Origin: JANSWP01 sp041941305 | GTDB lineage: Bacteria; Bacteroidota; Bacteroidia; Chitinophagales; Saprospiraceae | Direction of reading: 5' to 3' | DNA: 64,000 nucleotides | Assembly (NCBI GenBank): GCA_041941305.1 | Contig: JBGTQJ010000046.1 | Location: 1 to 64,000, forward strand | Part shown: in pieces, positions 30,801 through 39,240 of the stretch | Numbering within the stretch: position 1 is the stretch's first letter | How the letters are laid out: every line of letters begins with the position of its first letter | Position numbers and translations under genes: made by a program | Notes under the pieces: generated by a model | Database searches by the model: none | Told to the model about the DNA's origin: nothing | What the model saw: only the letters and a program-made list of their open reading frames with translations

Positions 30801-32546
30801 CAATTTCGCTTCGACTTCCCGAACGACTTTATCCGTACTTTCCAAAGTACTTCCCTTTGCCATATTCACGAAGATGTCAATCTGGTCGGTTTCGACTTCT
30901 TCCAATGCATCTACACTTATTGCCAAAACCGCAAAAGTGGTAATAAAAAACAGTAACAATCCTCCAATAATCGTACGGGCGGGATTCCGAAGAGAACTCT
31001 TCAACAATACCATATAAATTCGCTCTGTCTTGGTTTTTACTTTCGATAAATTAAAGACAGATTTTTGTTGCCCCGATTTTCTGCCCAACATCAACGCTGC
31101 CAAAACGGGAATCAAAAGAAGGGCTACCAATAAAGACATCATTAAGGTCGAAATGATAGAAACCCCAATGTTTTTTCCGATAATATTTAAGAGATAATTT
31201 CCAAAAAAGATGAAAGGTAAAAAGACGGTCGCCGTTGTTAGCGTGGCTGCCAAAATTGCTTTGGCAACTCCCGTTACGCCCTTGCTGACTGCCTCCTTAA
31301 CGGAATTCCCTTCTGAAACTAAACGATATATATTTTCCAGTACAACGATACTGTTATCCAGCAACATCCCAACCGCCAAAGCCATTCCAATCAAAGTCAA
31401 ACTATTGATGCTGATATCCGCTCCGTAAAACCAATTAAAAGCCGCCAAAACCGATGCGGGAATCGAAACGGCAATAATGGAAATCAGTCCAATATTTTTC
31501 AGGAAAATCCACAATACCAATACCGCCAACAAACCTCCAATCAAGGCCAAATTGATTATCTGGCCAATGTTCTCCTCCATATTATCAGCCAAATTCTGCT
31601 GAATCACAACTTGAACATCCTTGGGCTTCAACTGCTCATTCAATTGCGCAATCAAATCCTGGCAACGATGCGAAAGGTCAATGATATTGGCTTGAGAAGC
31701 TTTGGTCGCGGTCATCGAGATAGCATCCTTTCCATTCACTCGACTAATCGAAGTACCCTCATCGACTCCAAAAGAAATTTTGGCAACATCTTTCAATAAT
31801 ATCGGACCGGGCGCCATTACGATATTTTCGACGTCTTTCAGTTCCGAATATTCTGACGCAGTTCGGATAAAATAGCGTTGTTTCCCTTCGTATAAATAAC
31901 CCGCCAATGTTCGGTCGCCTGAATTTTGATTGAGTTTTGAGCGAACCGTTTCGACAGTAATATTATGGGGTTCGCAGGCGGGTTTATCTAATAAAATCTC
32001 CAAATTCTTTTGCCGTCCGCCGAATACATTGATAGAGGCAATGCCATTTAAATTTTCAAATGCCGGGCGGATTTCCTGCTCCGTAATGGTTCGCAATCTG
32101 TCCGTTCCGCCGCTGCCTCGTACCTGCATTTCCAGAAATTGATTGGTCAATTGTTGCAAATCAATTTTGGAAACATTCACAAATATATCCTCAGGCAAAG
32201 TCGCTTTTACGGCATCTATTTTTTGCTGGAGTTTCAGGAAAACATATTTGAATCGAACCCCTTGTTTGAAACTGACTTGAATAAATGCTTGGTTGCCTCT
32301 AATTCGACTGTCAATCTCCTCCACGCCTTCCAAAGTCCCAATTGCCCCCTCGACCGGAATGACGCCTTGTTGCTCCAAATATTGAGGACTGGACGCAGTC
32401 GGCGTAGCGATTTGCACAAACAACATCGGCAACTCCGCATTGGGCAACAACTCAATAGGCAAGCGATTGTAGGAGATGTATCCTAACAAACTCAGACCTA
32501 TGAAAATCATACAGATGGTTACTTTTCTTTGTATTAGTGCTGCCAT
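27840..32546 (-). CDS. RND efflux permease fused to an ABC transporter ATPase, with a membrane segment inside the ATPase
   Basis: 1568 residues in one unbroken frame. Residues 1 to about 1040 are an HAE1/AcrB-like RND pump: N-terminal helix, porter region, TM4 proton-relay segment GMLLDNSIVVLENI, a Gly-rich loop near 620-650, and the second half ending ALTLILIPTVYMG. Two extra helices (about 1045-1085) follow. An ATPase then begins with IKIQNLVKIYN (1106-1116), but four or so membrane helices (about 1147-1248) interrupt it before the fold resumes with ISLDIGVGMYGLLG, Walker A GPNGAGKST (1308-1316), signature YSGGMKQR (about 1408), Walker B ILVVDEPTAGLD (about 1428-1439) and the H-loop STHIIED. 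The ATPase end (VEPVLEDAYLCLL) matches that of the separate ABC ATPase at 44405-45328. RND pumps use proton flow and ABC pumps use ATP, so this chain joins two energy systems. It overlaps the ABC-2-like permease gene by 8 bp. Confidence 0.9.
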   Translation of the reverse strand: MAALIQRKVTICMIFIGLSLLGYISYNRLPIELLPNAELPMLFVQIATPTASSPQYLEQQGVIPVEGAIGTLEGVEEIDSRIRGNQAFIQVSFKQGVRFKYVFLKLQQKIDAVKATLPEDIFVNVSKIDLQQLTNQFLEMQVRGSGGTDRLRTITEQEIRPAFENLNGIASINVFGGRQKNLEILLDKPACEPHNITVETVRSKLNQNSGDRTLAGYLYEGKQRYFIRTASEYSELKDVENIVMAPGPILLKDVAKISFGVDEGTSISRVNGKDAISMTATKASQANIIDLSHRCQDLIAQLNEQLKPKDVQVVIQQNLADNMEENIGQIINLALIGGLLAVLVLWIFLKNIGLISIIAVSIPASVLAAFNWFYGADISINSLTLIGMALAVGMLLDNSIVVLENIYRLVSEGNSVKEAVSKGVTGVAKAILAATLTTATVFLPFIFFGNYLLNIIGKNIGVSIISTLMMSLLVALLLIPVLAALMLGRKSGQQKSVFNLSKVKTKTERIYMVLLKSSLRNPARTIIGGLLLFFITTFAVLAISVDALEEVETDQIDIFVNMAKGSTLESTDKVVREVEAKLEDIAEKEDVSSRIQEEEGVVSVKLKKDFEEIDGRSFYEIKDQIEDRTRRIGGGEISMTQQSSGGGMGGGGGGGDMGGMGALGALMGFGNNQERIVIKGEDYSLLQRVAQEILYYVQNADETRNAFLSTRGNRPEALLAFDPLTMARNNIVPENIIMALRDFGQESPSGSSFKYGNEEYNIIVRESERQESGFQTKTMDDLRELEVRDQQGGLHKMKDISSIRTAQGFDDIRRINQQKQIELTYSPSRQAEQSKELLDAYKEGISELIANYPIPPGVAIEMISAQDQLKDFKPLVLAAIVLIFIILASVFESLSAPFVLGFSVPLAATGALLGLAITGHSLMNANSLTGFLILLGVIVNNGIIMIDYVNALRRKGYRRTRALMTAGLHRLRPILITAITTIVAMIPLALGTAEYVSVIGAPFAITVIGGLALGTALTLILIPTVYMGLENAIEWFKSLPWWVMLINIGLFAGGCLLVYFRVDSTLWQIADIMLMVFIIPGVTYFIQQSLKRASEEIIPKDVLPHIKIQNLVKIYNRPGRFSREWSGSGLGEFEQYSFQWRAVLKDLIWQIPLLVFLCWFCFNYLESGFWMMVIAISIYLLILDIWTPFAIAVGRVKGKWKKRFSKLINNFVYWITPLILLIQLNSKWDGWGFAFTWGILWYSFLMIKRSSAYYYKNELKVERLKGRLRRFYYRTILSIPFVGKRELPFTANKGISLDIGVGMYGLLGPNGAGKSTLMRIISGIFEQSYGKIWINGIDTQEKREELQGLIGYLPQAFGTYENMTAWNYLDYQAILKGINNNVKRKERLEYVLGAVNMLDRKDEKIGSYSGGMKQRIGIAQILLHLPRILVVDEPTAGLDPRERIRFRNLLVQLSRERIVLFSTHIIEDIASSCNQLAVIDKGELKYQGSPLDMVHLADGLIWEYLIPAEEFGHEDDKQVIVNHIREGEMIRVRCIAQKQPVETAYQVEPVLEDAYLCLLKSIQKESHD

Positions 32547-32558
32547 GTTATGTTGTGG

Positions 32559-32579
32559 TCGCCAAATTTATTTGGCTGA
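32559..32579. repeat. 21-bp inverted repeat, left copy (matches 34887-34907)
   Basis: The 21 nt here, with the palindrome-like core GCCAAATTTATTTGGC, recur exactly in reverse complement at 34887-34907. Each copy can also fold on itself (GCCAAAT with ATTTGGC). The left copy lies 13 bp upstream of the fusion-gene start and the right copy abuts the end of the other RND gene; the pair encloses four genes unrelated to transport. Confidence 0.7.
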
Positions 32580-32629
32580 CCGAGTTATGTTTTTCTAAAA
32601 TTTAGTCCTCTCTTGGGGCGACATACTTC

Positions 32630-32959
32630 TCAAACTTCACATAATAAAAGGGTAGCAAAAACAAAGCCTAGAAGCAAGAAAAAAATGTTTAGCAAATCCC
32701 AATCAGAATATGACGACACAAATCCAAATAAAATCCCAGCGATCACCAGACCTATCAAGGACAAAATTTGGAGTTTAATGAAACCGCATTTTATTACTTC
32801 CCCACAACCTCGACACGACCATTTTGATAAGCCGAATGCCATAATATACCGCCTCACAAATTCCTCAAAAGGAAATTGATAACCGCATTCAGGACAGATA
32901 CGTGGCCCTGTATATTTTATATCTTCATCAAGCAGTTCGTTTCTCATGATTTTTTCCAC
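32630..32959 (-). CDS. Small zinc-ribbon membrane protein
   Basis: 109 residues. A CPECGYQFPFEEFVRRY motif (first CxxC, about 18-21) and SCRGCGEVIKCG (second CxxC, about 47-50) form a zinc ribbon of the CxxC-about 25-CxxC kind. Two membrane helices follow (about 62-80 and 88-107), leaving the ribbon probably cytosolic. Similar small ribbon-plus-two-helix proteins occur across Bacteroidota without known role. Its start overlaps the end of the TolB-like gene by 16 bp, so the two are co-translated. Confidence 0.65.
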   Translation of the reverse strand: MEKIMRNELLDEDIKYTGPRICPECGYQFPFEEFVRRYIMAFGLSKWSCRGCGEVIKCGFIKLQILSLIGLVIAGILFGFVSSYSDWDLLNIFFLLLGFVFATLLLCEV

Positions 32960-33870
32960 GCTGGGTTTTGATCTCTATCATCTGAATTTGTAATCCTTCT
33001 CTTTTCGCGAGTATGTATATTGATTATCCAAATTTCATAATTCTCAGAGTTACCCCCTGTATAGGCAATCCAATTTCCATCTGGTGACCATGATGGCGAA
33101 TAACATTCTGTAGAATCATTGGTGAGATTAATCAAATTAGTTCCATCTGAATTCATTAGATATATATTAAATAATTCATTTTCAAGTCCATAAAAAGCAA
33201 TCTTTTCACCATTGGGTGAATATTTCGCCCCCGAGTCGAATCCTTTTTTATCCGTTAGTCTTGTAACTTCTTTAGTCAGAATATTCATTTTAAATATTTC
33301 TCCATTCGATGCATGCGTTGTATCATTTTCAATTTTCAATTGGCGTGTAAATAAAATCGTTTTACCATCTGGTGACCATGATGGACTTTCTTCATAATCC
33401 GCGTTTTTTGTAAGTTGTTCTATGTTATTCCCATTAAAGTCCATTACAAACAAATTTCTGCCGATTGAATCTCTCGAGCTTATGAATGCTATTTTGTCAT
33501 CTGTTGGTGATATTGCGGGCAATACATCATCCTTTATATGATTGGTAATTTGTTTTAATTCATTTCCATCTTTGCTAACAAGATAAATATCCGCATTCCC
33601 ATTTCGTTTCGAGTAAAAAGCAAGCCATTCTCCATCACTGGTCCACGAAGAATAATAATCCAAATCGTCATGATTAGTAAGTCGAGTAAGTTTGTTCGAA
33701 TCTAAATCAATCGTATAAATTTCGAAATTCCCATCTCGTTTGCTCGTGAAAGCAATGACACCCTCGGGTTCTGAATTCTTTACCGCATTAAATTTATCGG
33801 TATTTGGGGTTTCATCAATATTTTTACATCCAAAGAATAAGATTATCAGTAACCATATATTATAATTCAT
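32944..33870 (-). CDS. TolB-like PD40 beta-propeller lipoprotein
   Basis: 308 residues. A lipoprotein signal (LLIILFFGC, Cys15) is followed by about six PD40/WD40-like blades with the hallmark SPDG or SxDG turn: AFTSKRDGNFEIYTIDLDSN, SWTSDGEWLAFYSKRNGNAD, SWSPDGKTILFTRQ, KYSPNGEKIAFYG, SWSPDGNWIAYTGG. Such propellers bind proteins or peptides in the periplasm. It belongs to the four-gene block placed between the two RND genes and overlaps the zinc-ribbon gene by 16 bp. There is no sign that it acts with the transporters. Confidence 0.85.
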   Translation of the reverse strand: MNYNIWLLIILFFGCKNIDETPNTDKFNAVKNSEPEGVIAFTSKRDGNFEIYTIDLDSNKLTRLTNHDDLDYYSSWTSDGEWLAFYSKRNGNADIYLVSKDGNELKQITNHIKDDVLPAISPTDDKIAFISSRDSIGRNLFVMDFNGNNIEQLTKNADYEESPSWSPDGKTILFTRQLKIENDTTHASNGEIFKMNILTKEVTRLTDKKGFDSGAKYSPNGEKIAFYGLENELFNIYLMNSDGTNLINLTNDSTECYSPSWSPDGNWIAYTGGNSENYEIWIINIHTREKRRITNSDDRDQNPAWKKS

Positions 33871-33948
33871 ATTAGATTTTATTTTACTTGCTGTTAACTA
33901 AATCTTCATTAGGAAAATCACTTTTTCACCCAGTGGGGGAGTATAAAA

Positions 33949-34335
33949 TCATTTGACACTTGATTTCTCCACACGTAAAATTTTCTCCATTTTACGACCC
34001 CTTGCCAATTCATCAATCAACTTTTCCATTTTTCTGCAATTTCTATACAATTCAAATTCATCTTCTATTTCTTCAATTCGATAACCACAAACGACTCCTT
34101 TAATCAGGTGTGAATTTGGATGCATTTCTGCTCTTTCAAAGAATGTTTTAAAGGTTACTTTCTCTTCAATAAGCGATTGCAATTTCTCTTCATCAAACCC
34201 AGTTAACCATTCTATTACTTGGTGAAATTCGGCTTTGGTTCTGCCATTTTTCTCCAATCTATTCCAGTAAAGTGGATAAATAGATGCAAATATCATTTGC
34301 CCAATTTTTTCATTTTTTTCAGCTGTAACTTTCAT
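33949..34335 (-). CDS. DUF2200 family protein
   Basis: 128 residues, cytoplasmic. The sequence FASIYPLYWNRLEKNGRTKAE and the following IEWLTGF, then MHPNSHLIKGVVCGYRIEEIED, match DUF2200 (a conserved family of unknown function found in many bacteria, COG4898). Length is normal for the family. It lies 23 bp downstream of the VOC-family gene and probably shares its transcript. Confidence 0.85.
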   Translation of the reverse strand: MKVTAEKNEKIGQMIFASIYPLYWNRLEKNGRTKAEFHQVIEWLTGFDEEKLQSLIEEKVTFKTFFERAEMHPNSHLIKGVVCGYRIEEIEDEFELYRNCRKMEKLIDELARGRKMEKILRVEKSSVK

Positions 34336-34358
34336 TCTGTTAGATTTTTATTTTGAAA

Positions 34359-34787
34359 TTATTCTGAAAGGTTAAATTGCCATGAAACGCCATATTTGTC
34401 TGCACACCACCCGAACTTTTTACCAAAGCCATAATCCCCTTCACCGCCGTAGTTGTCAAGAGGAACCATCACCTGACCTCCGTTTGAAGACAATTTTTCA
34501 AATAAAGTTTGAATCTCCTCTTCTGAGTCACATGCAACGAACAGTGATACCCCCGGTGTAAATGCCCAAGGGTGATTATAATTACTTTCGGAAACCCCGT
34601 ACGCTACCCCATTTAATGTAAATACGCCATACTTTATAAGCTCTGGTGTTCCTCCGGGCTCTCCTTCTGCGTATTTTGTGATGCTTTTGATTTCCGAATT
34701 CGGAAAGAGAGAGGTATAAAAATTTATCGCTTCTTCTGCCTTCCCGCATTGTTCGCCTACAAATGTTAGAAATGTTGATATTTGCAT
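34359..34787 (-). CDS. VOC superfamily (PhnB-like) protein
   Basis: 142 residues with the PhnB/3-demethylubiquinone methyltransferase-like arrangement: EAINFYTSLFPNSEIKSITKY, FTLNGVAYGVSES, then GVSLFVACDSEEEIQTLFEK and FGKKFGWCADKYGVSWQFNL. The VOC fold binds a metal or a small ligand; members include dioxygenases, glyoxalases and antibiotic-binding proteins. It opens the four-gene block (transcribed leftward). It is probably a soluble cytosolic protein with an unknown ligand. Confidence 0.85.
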   Translation of the reverse strand: MQISTFLTFVGEQCGKAEEAINFYTSLFPNSEIKSITKYAEGEPGGTPELIKYGVFTLNGVAYGVSESNYNHPWAFTPGVSLFVACDSEEEIQTLFEKLSSNGGQVMVPLDNYGGEGDYGFGKKFGWCADKYGVSWQFNLSE

Positions 34788-34886
34788 TTTTAAAACTTTA
34801 ATTCAACCTATCACTATCACAGAGTCATCACACTTTGCCTTCCCTCGTTTCGAGAGATTCTGCTCAGACGGGAAATATCTGCACAA

Positions 34887-34907
34887 TCAGCCAAATAAAT
34901 TTGGCGA
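34887..34907. repeat. 21-bp inverted repeat, right copy (matches 32559-32579)
   Basis: Reverse complement of the copy at 32559-32579 without mismatch over 21 nt. It directly abuts the stop codon of the RND gene at 34908. Between the two copies lie the zinc-ribbon, PD40, DUF2200 and VOC genes. The self-complementary core would also let each copy act as a weak terminator. Confidence 0.7.
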
Positions 34908-37900
34908 TTACTTTTTGCCTCCAAAATCAATCACCGCATAAACACAAGGAATCACCACCAACGTCAACAAAGTCGAAGTCACCAAACCGCCAATCACCGC
35001 CCATGCCATCGGCGCTCTCAAAGAGGCACTTTCTCCAAAACCAAAAGTCAGCGGAAGCAATGCCAAAACAGTCGTCATACTCGTCATCAAAATGGGGCGA
35101 ATCCGTTGTTGCCCGGCTTGGGCAATGGCATCGTATCGACTCAGCCCGCCTCGTTTCAATTGATTGATGCGGTCAACGAGGATAATCGCATCATTGACCG
35201 CAATGCCGACCAGCATGATGATTCCGATGATTGCCATAATATTGAGTGGCGTTTGCAACCAATAAAAAGTGGCAATTGTACCCACGACCGCTAAGGGGAT
35301 GGTCAATAAAATGGTAAAAGGATGTACCAGGGATTCGAATTGCGAAGCCATCACCATGTACACCAAAATGATGGACAAAATCAATGAGAAACTCAAACTT
35401 TGCAAAGATTCCTGTCGGCGCGCTTCGTCCCCGACTACGGTCATGCTGTAATTTGGCGGACGGTCAATGTCTTTTAATTCGGTTCTTATTTTTTGAGCCA
35501 AAAACTCCAACGGAACTGCTTCATCTGCTTGCGCATACACTTTCCCAATTCGACTTTGATTGCGACGATGAATTTCTCGGGCAGCTCTGGAAGTTTTTAA
35601 GGTGGCAATTTCATTGAGTCGATATTCTTTTTCGCCGCCTTTGATGGTCATTCCTTCGAAGGCTTTGATGCCTTGGTCGGGCAATTGGAGTTCGATATCA
35701 ATCATTTCGCCTGCCTGTTCCAGGCGACCGACACTTTTTCCTTTGAGTTGGTCTTGAATTTGGGTCACGACATTATTCAAATCCAAATTATAGAGTCCCA
35801 ATTTGAATCGGTCGAAGAATATTTCAACCTCCGGTGCGCCCTGTTCGATGGAGGTTCGGAGATTTAATAATTCGGGAATGGTCGCCATTTTTTCTCGGGC
35901 GGCTTCCGTCAAAGTTTCGATGGTTTCCAAATCTTCTCCTTTCACCTCCACCAATAACGGCGCTTCTTCCACTCGAAGAATACTGTTCAAAGAAGATACT
36001 TCCGGTGAAAAAGAAAGTTTGACGCCCGGAATTCCGGCGGTTGCTTCATCCAAAGCGGCAATCACTTTATGCGTCCCTAAACGAGTACTGTCAATCAAAG
36101 CGACCTCAACGGTGGCGGTATGTTCTCCCTGAAAAACGGCGGTTTGCCCTCCGCTTGGGTCAGTTTTTGGACCAATATGACTGTAAACAAATTTTAAATC
36201 ATCGGCTAATCCTTCCTGAATAATTGCCTCCACATTGCCGACCGTCGAAGCGGTTCTTTCAAGCACCGTTCCTTCGGGCATTTGCACGTCCATCTTAAAT
36301 TTCTTGGTCGTCGCACTCGGCATAAATTCTGTTCCGATAGAAGGATAGATGTAATAAGCACCCGCCATCAACAATCCGGCAAGCAAAATCACGCTCCATC
36401 GAAATTTCAATAATCCTTTCAAAAATTGACCATATCCGGTGAGTTGAAATGACCTCGCTTGTGCGGGTAAAGTCCGATTTTTATAAAAGCGATGATACAA
36501 CATGGGTATCACAAAAATCGCAACAAACAAAGAGGATAATAAGGAAAATGCCACCGTCCAGGCCTGGTCTTTAAATAATTCTCCCGCCGCATCCTGTAAA
36601 TAAATCACGGGCAGAAAAACGATGATGGTCGTCAGCGTGGAAGCAGTAATCGCTCCGCCAACTTCCGCCGTTCCGGTAATTGCGGCGGTTTTGGCATCTG
36701 CGCCCGATTCGTGATTTCTGAATATGTTTTCGAGCACGACAATCGCATTATCTACCAACATTCCCGCACCCAAAGCCAATCCGCCCAAGGTCATGATATT
36801 GATGGTCAATTCATTAAAATACATCAAAGTGAAGGTGGCTATAATGGAAATCGGAATGGCGATACTGATAATCAAAGTCGTCCCAAATCGGTGCAAAAAG
36901 AAGAATAAAACAATCACCGCCAATGCAATCCCCATCAATAAGGTTTCCTGCACTTCATCGACCGCATTTTTGATAAAAGTCCCCTGATTGGAAATGACTT
37001 CAAATTGATAGCCCGGCAAAGCACCTTGAATAGTCCCCAAGGCTTCCGAAATTTCTTCAACTGCCTTGACCGTATTGAATTTATTTTCTTTAAAAATCGA
37101 CAATCCGATACATCGCCGACCGTTGATTCGGACAATATTTTTTGGGTCTTTATTGGTGAAGGTTGTTGAGGCTACGTCCTTTAAATAAATGGGTGCTTTT
37201 TTGTCGTTGCTCGTATTTTGGGCTGGTGGAGTTGCCTCTTCCGTTGGAATATTTTGCGTTTGTCCTTCTTTATATCCAATGATTAATTCATTAAAATCAT
37301 CCTCCGTTTCCAGCATTCCGACTCCTTTGACGGTATAATTCAACCCCAAATCCTGAACACTGCCGCCTGAGATATTTTGATTATAACTTTGAATTTTTGA
37401 GGCAATCTCCTCCATCGTAATTTGATAAGCCTCCATTTTGTACGGCACTGGCTTAATCACGACTTCCTGCTCCAATTCACCCGAAAGCGAAACCTGTGCG
37501 ACGCCCTCCAATCGAACCAACTCATTACTCAAATAATTTTCGCCAACTTTCCGCAATTCATTCAAATCACTAATCTCCGGATGGCTGATTCCAATCAACA
37601 TAATTGGTGCACTATTCGGGTCGTATTGGGTGACGCTAATCCGTTCTATCTCGCCTCCCTGATTAAAATCATTGAGCGATTTTTGTAAATCGAGGAATGC
37701 CTCATCCATATCTTTCTCCCAACTGTATTCCACCGTCAATTGTGCCGAACCAATTCGAACCAAAGAAGAAACCTGAGTCACCCCTTGCTGACGCATGGTC
37801 AAGGCTTCAATTTGTTCGACGTATTGTTTTTCAATTTCCTCGGGCGCTTTTTCTCCGGCAACGATTTCCACAAAAAGGCGAGGCGAATTCAAATCAGGCA

Positions 37901-38012
37901 ACAAATCAACGCCCAAGCGGGAATAGGAGATGTACCCTAAAATCCCAATACCCAAAATCGCCATCAGGATGGTTACCGGAAAATCAACCGCAAATTGTGT
38001 TAGTTTTTTCAT
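34908..38012 (-). CDS. RND efflux permease (HAE1/AcrB-like)
   Basis: 1034 residues, the standard length. N-terminal helix (about 12-32), porter domain with LPDLNSPRLFVEIVAGEKAPEE, TM2-TM6 with GMLVDNAIVVLENIFR in TM4 (the proton-relay site, here Asp-Asn as in many Bacteroidota pumps), second porter half with GTEFMPSATTKKFKMDVQMPEG, and TM8-TM12 ending VTSTLLTLVVIPCVYAVID. It should form an inner-membrane trimer with the adaptor (38152-39207) and TolC-family protein (39341-40840). A separate RND chain in the cluster (the fusion gene) suggests a hetero-oligomer like MdtB-MdtC, or two pumps sharing one exit duct. Confidence 0.93.
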   Translation of the reverse strand: MKKLTQFAVDFPVTILMAILGIGILGYISYSRLGVDLLPDLNSPRLFVEIVAGEKAPEEIEKQYVEQIEALTMRQQGVTQVSSLVRIGSAQLTVEYSWEKDMDEAFLDLQKSLNDFNQGGEIERISVTQYDPNSAPIMLIGISHPEISDLNELRKVGENYLSNELVRLEGVAQVSLSGELEQEVVIKPVPYKMEAYQITMEEIASKIQSYNQNISGGSVQDLGLNYTVKGVGMLETEDDFNELIIGYKEGQTQNIPTEEATPPAQNTSNDKKAPIYLKDVASTTFTNKDPKNIVRINGRRCIGLSIFKENKFNTVKAVEEISEALGTIQGALPGYQFEVISNQGTFIKNAVDEVQETLLMGIALAVIVLFFFLHRFGTTLIISIAIPISIIATFTLMYFNELTINIMTLGGLALGAGMLVDNAIVVLENIFRNHESGADAKTAAITGTAEVGGAITASTLTTIIVFLPVIYLQDAAGELFKDQAWTVAFSLLSSLFVAIFVIPMLYHRFYKNRTLPAQARSFQLTGYGQFLKGLLKFRWSVILLAGLLMAGAYYIYPSIGTEFMPSATTKKFKMDVQMPEGTVLERTASTVGNVEAIIQEGLADDLKFVYSHIGPKTDPSGGQTAVFQGEHTATVEVALIDSTRLGTHKVIAALDEATAGIPGVKLSFSPEVSSLNSILRVEEAPLLVEVKGEDLETIETLTEAAREKMATIPELLNLRTSIEQGAPEVEIFFDRFKLGLYNLDLNNVVTQIQDQLKGKSVGRLEQAGEMIDIELQLPDQGIKAFEGMTIKGGEKEYRLNEIATLKTSRAAREIHRRNQSRIGKVYAQADEAVPLEFLAQKIRTELKDIDRPPNYSMTVVGDEARRQESLQSLSFSLILSIILVYMVMASQFESLVHPFTILLTIPLAVVGTIATFYWLQTPLNIMAIIGIIMLVGIAVNDAIILVDRINQLKRGGLSRYDAIAQAGQQRIRPILMTSMTTVLALLPLTFGFGESASLRAPMAWAVIGGLVTSTLLTLVVIPCVYAVIDFGGKK

Positions 38013-38038
38013 TTGAGTACTTTCACTTGACAGAACTA

Positions 38039-38141
38039 AGGTGATATCTTCGAGGAACGAGAAGGTGTCATCTTAGTTCGTTTCCCTTCGTCAGTTTATG
38101 TTCGTGAGATGACACCTCCTCATTCTTCGGAGATGTCACCT
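38039..38141. repeat. Long imperfect hairpin between RND permease and adaptor genes
   Basis: The 36-nt arm 38039-38074 pairs with 38106-38141 with six mismatches, all of them transitions. A second, competing pairing joins GAACTAAG (38033-38040) with CTTAGTTC (38072-38079), so the transcript could fold in two exclusive ways. It lies in the 139-bp gap between two genes of one transcription unit. Confidence 0.55.
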
Positions 38142-38151
38142 CACTCGCTGC

Positions 38152-39207
38152 TTACTTCAAGACTTTCACTTTGGATTTATCCCGAAGGGTTTCAAAACCT
38201 TTGACGACCAATCTTTCATTTTCTTCCAGTCCGCTGATGACTTCAATCATTTCGTCATTTTCAATTCCCGTTTCGATAATGCGTTCATAAGCTGTATTTT
38301 CTTCCACAACAAAAACCCGCTTTCCATTTTGGTCAGAGATGATTATTTCTTTTGGAATAATGATAATGTCATTCTTCTCCTTCACTTTAATTAAAGTCTT
38401 TACAAACATTCCCGGACGAATTTTTAGATTCGGATTATTGAATCGAACTTTGGCTAAATACGTCCGCGTATTCACATCAATCGCGGGTGAAATTTCGCTA
38501 ATCTTACCCGAAAGCGTATCGTCGGGCACACTGTAATTCGTGATTTGCACCCCTTGCCCAATCTTGATTTCATTCATCGTATTTTCGGGTAAGCTGACAT
38601 CGATATACATTTTTGAATAATCCATGATTTTACCTAAAGGAGCGCCCACCTGAATTTGACTTTTTGGCGTATAATGCGGAAAATCGACAATCACTCCGGA
38701 AATCGGGATTTCCATTTTCATTTTCTTCAATCTGATTCGAGCATTTTCCAAATCATTTTTTGCCGTAATGACTTGGAGTTCGGCGTTTTTGAGTTCTGTT
38801 TCCGTCACCCCTCCTTTTTCAAATATGGATTGTTGTTTCTGATAGGTCTTTTCCGCCAACTCCAAATTCATTTCTTTCAGTTCCAAACTAATCCCATTCT
38901 CATATTCTTCATCAATGATTTCCATAAAGGGCTGCCCGGCTTTCACTCTGTCTCCGAGTTTATAGGGACGATTAAAGGCCGGATGATTTTTCAACAGAAA
39001 TTCACCACCCAATTTGGCAGTCATTTCCATCTCTTTATTCGCCATCGCATTTCCAGTCGCGATGGTAAATCGAGAAAGATTATCGGTTTTTATTTGTATA
39101 ACAGATACTGGTGCTGCAATATCAATGTTTGGGCTTTCTTCTTCCGGCTGGTCACATGCGAACAAAGTAAGCATGATTAGAGCTATTAGGTAAAGATGAT
39201 TTTTCAC
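38152..39207 (-). CDS. RND periplasmic adaptor lipoprotein (membrane fusion protein)
   Basis: 351 residues. Lipobox LTLFAC with Cys18 predicts anchoring to a membrane by lipid. The lipoyl-like half-motifs (KLGDRVKAGQPFMEIID at about 81-97, and IPISGVIVDFP at about 170) bracket an alpha-hairpin with ELKEMNLELAEKTYQKQQSI. The beta-barrel and membrane-proximal domains follow (IRPGMFVKTLIKV, then IIIPKEIIISDQNGKRVFVV). This is the HlyD/AcrA-type adaptor bridging the RND pump to the TolC-like channel. It lies between those two genes in the operon. Confidence 0.92.
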   Translation of the reverse strand: MKNHLYLIALIMLTLFACDQPEEESPNIDIAAPVSVIQIKTDNLSRFTIATGNAMANKEMEMTAKLGGEFLLKNHPAFNRPYKLGDRVKAGQPFMEIIDEEYENGISLELKEMNLELAEKTYQKQQSIFEKGGVTETELKNAELQVITAKNDLENARIRLKKMKMEIPISGVIVDFPHYTPKSQIQVGAPLGKIMDYSKMYIDVSLPENTMNEIKIGQGVQITNYSVPDDTLSGKISEISPAIDVNTRTYLAKVRFNNPNLKIRPGMFVKTLIKVKEKNDIIIIPKEIIISDQNGKRVFVVEENTAYERIIETGIENDEMIEVISGLEENERLVVKGFETLRDKSKVKVLK

Positions 39208-39240
39208 TATAGTTTATTTTAAATTTTGTCTCTAAAAAAC

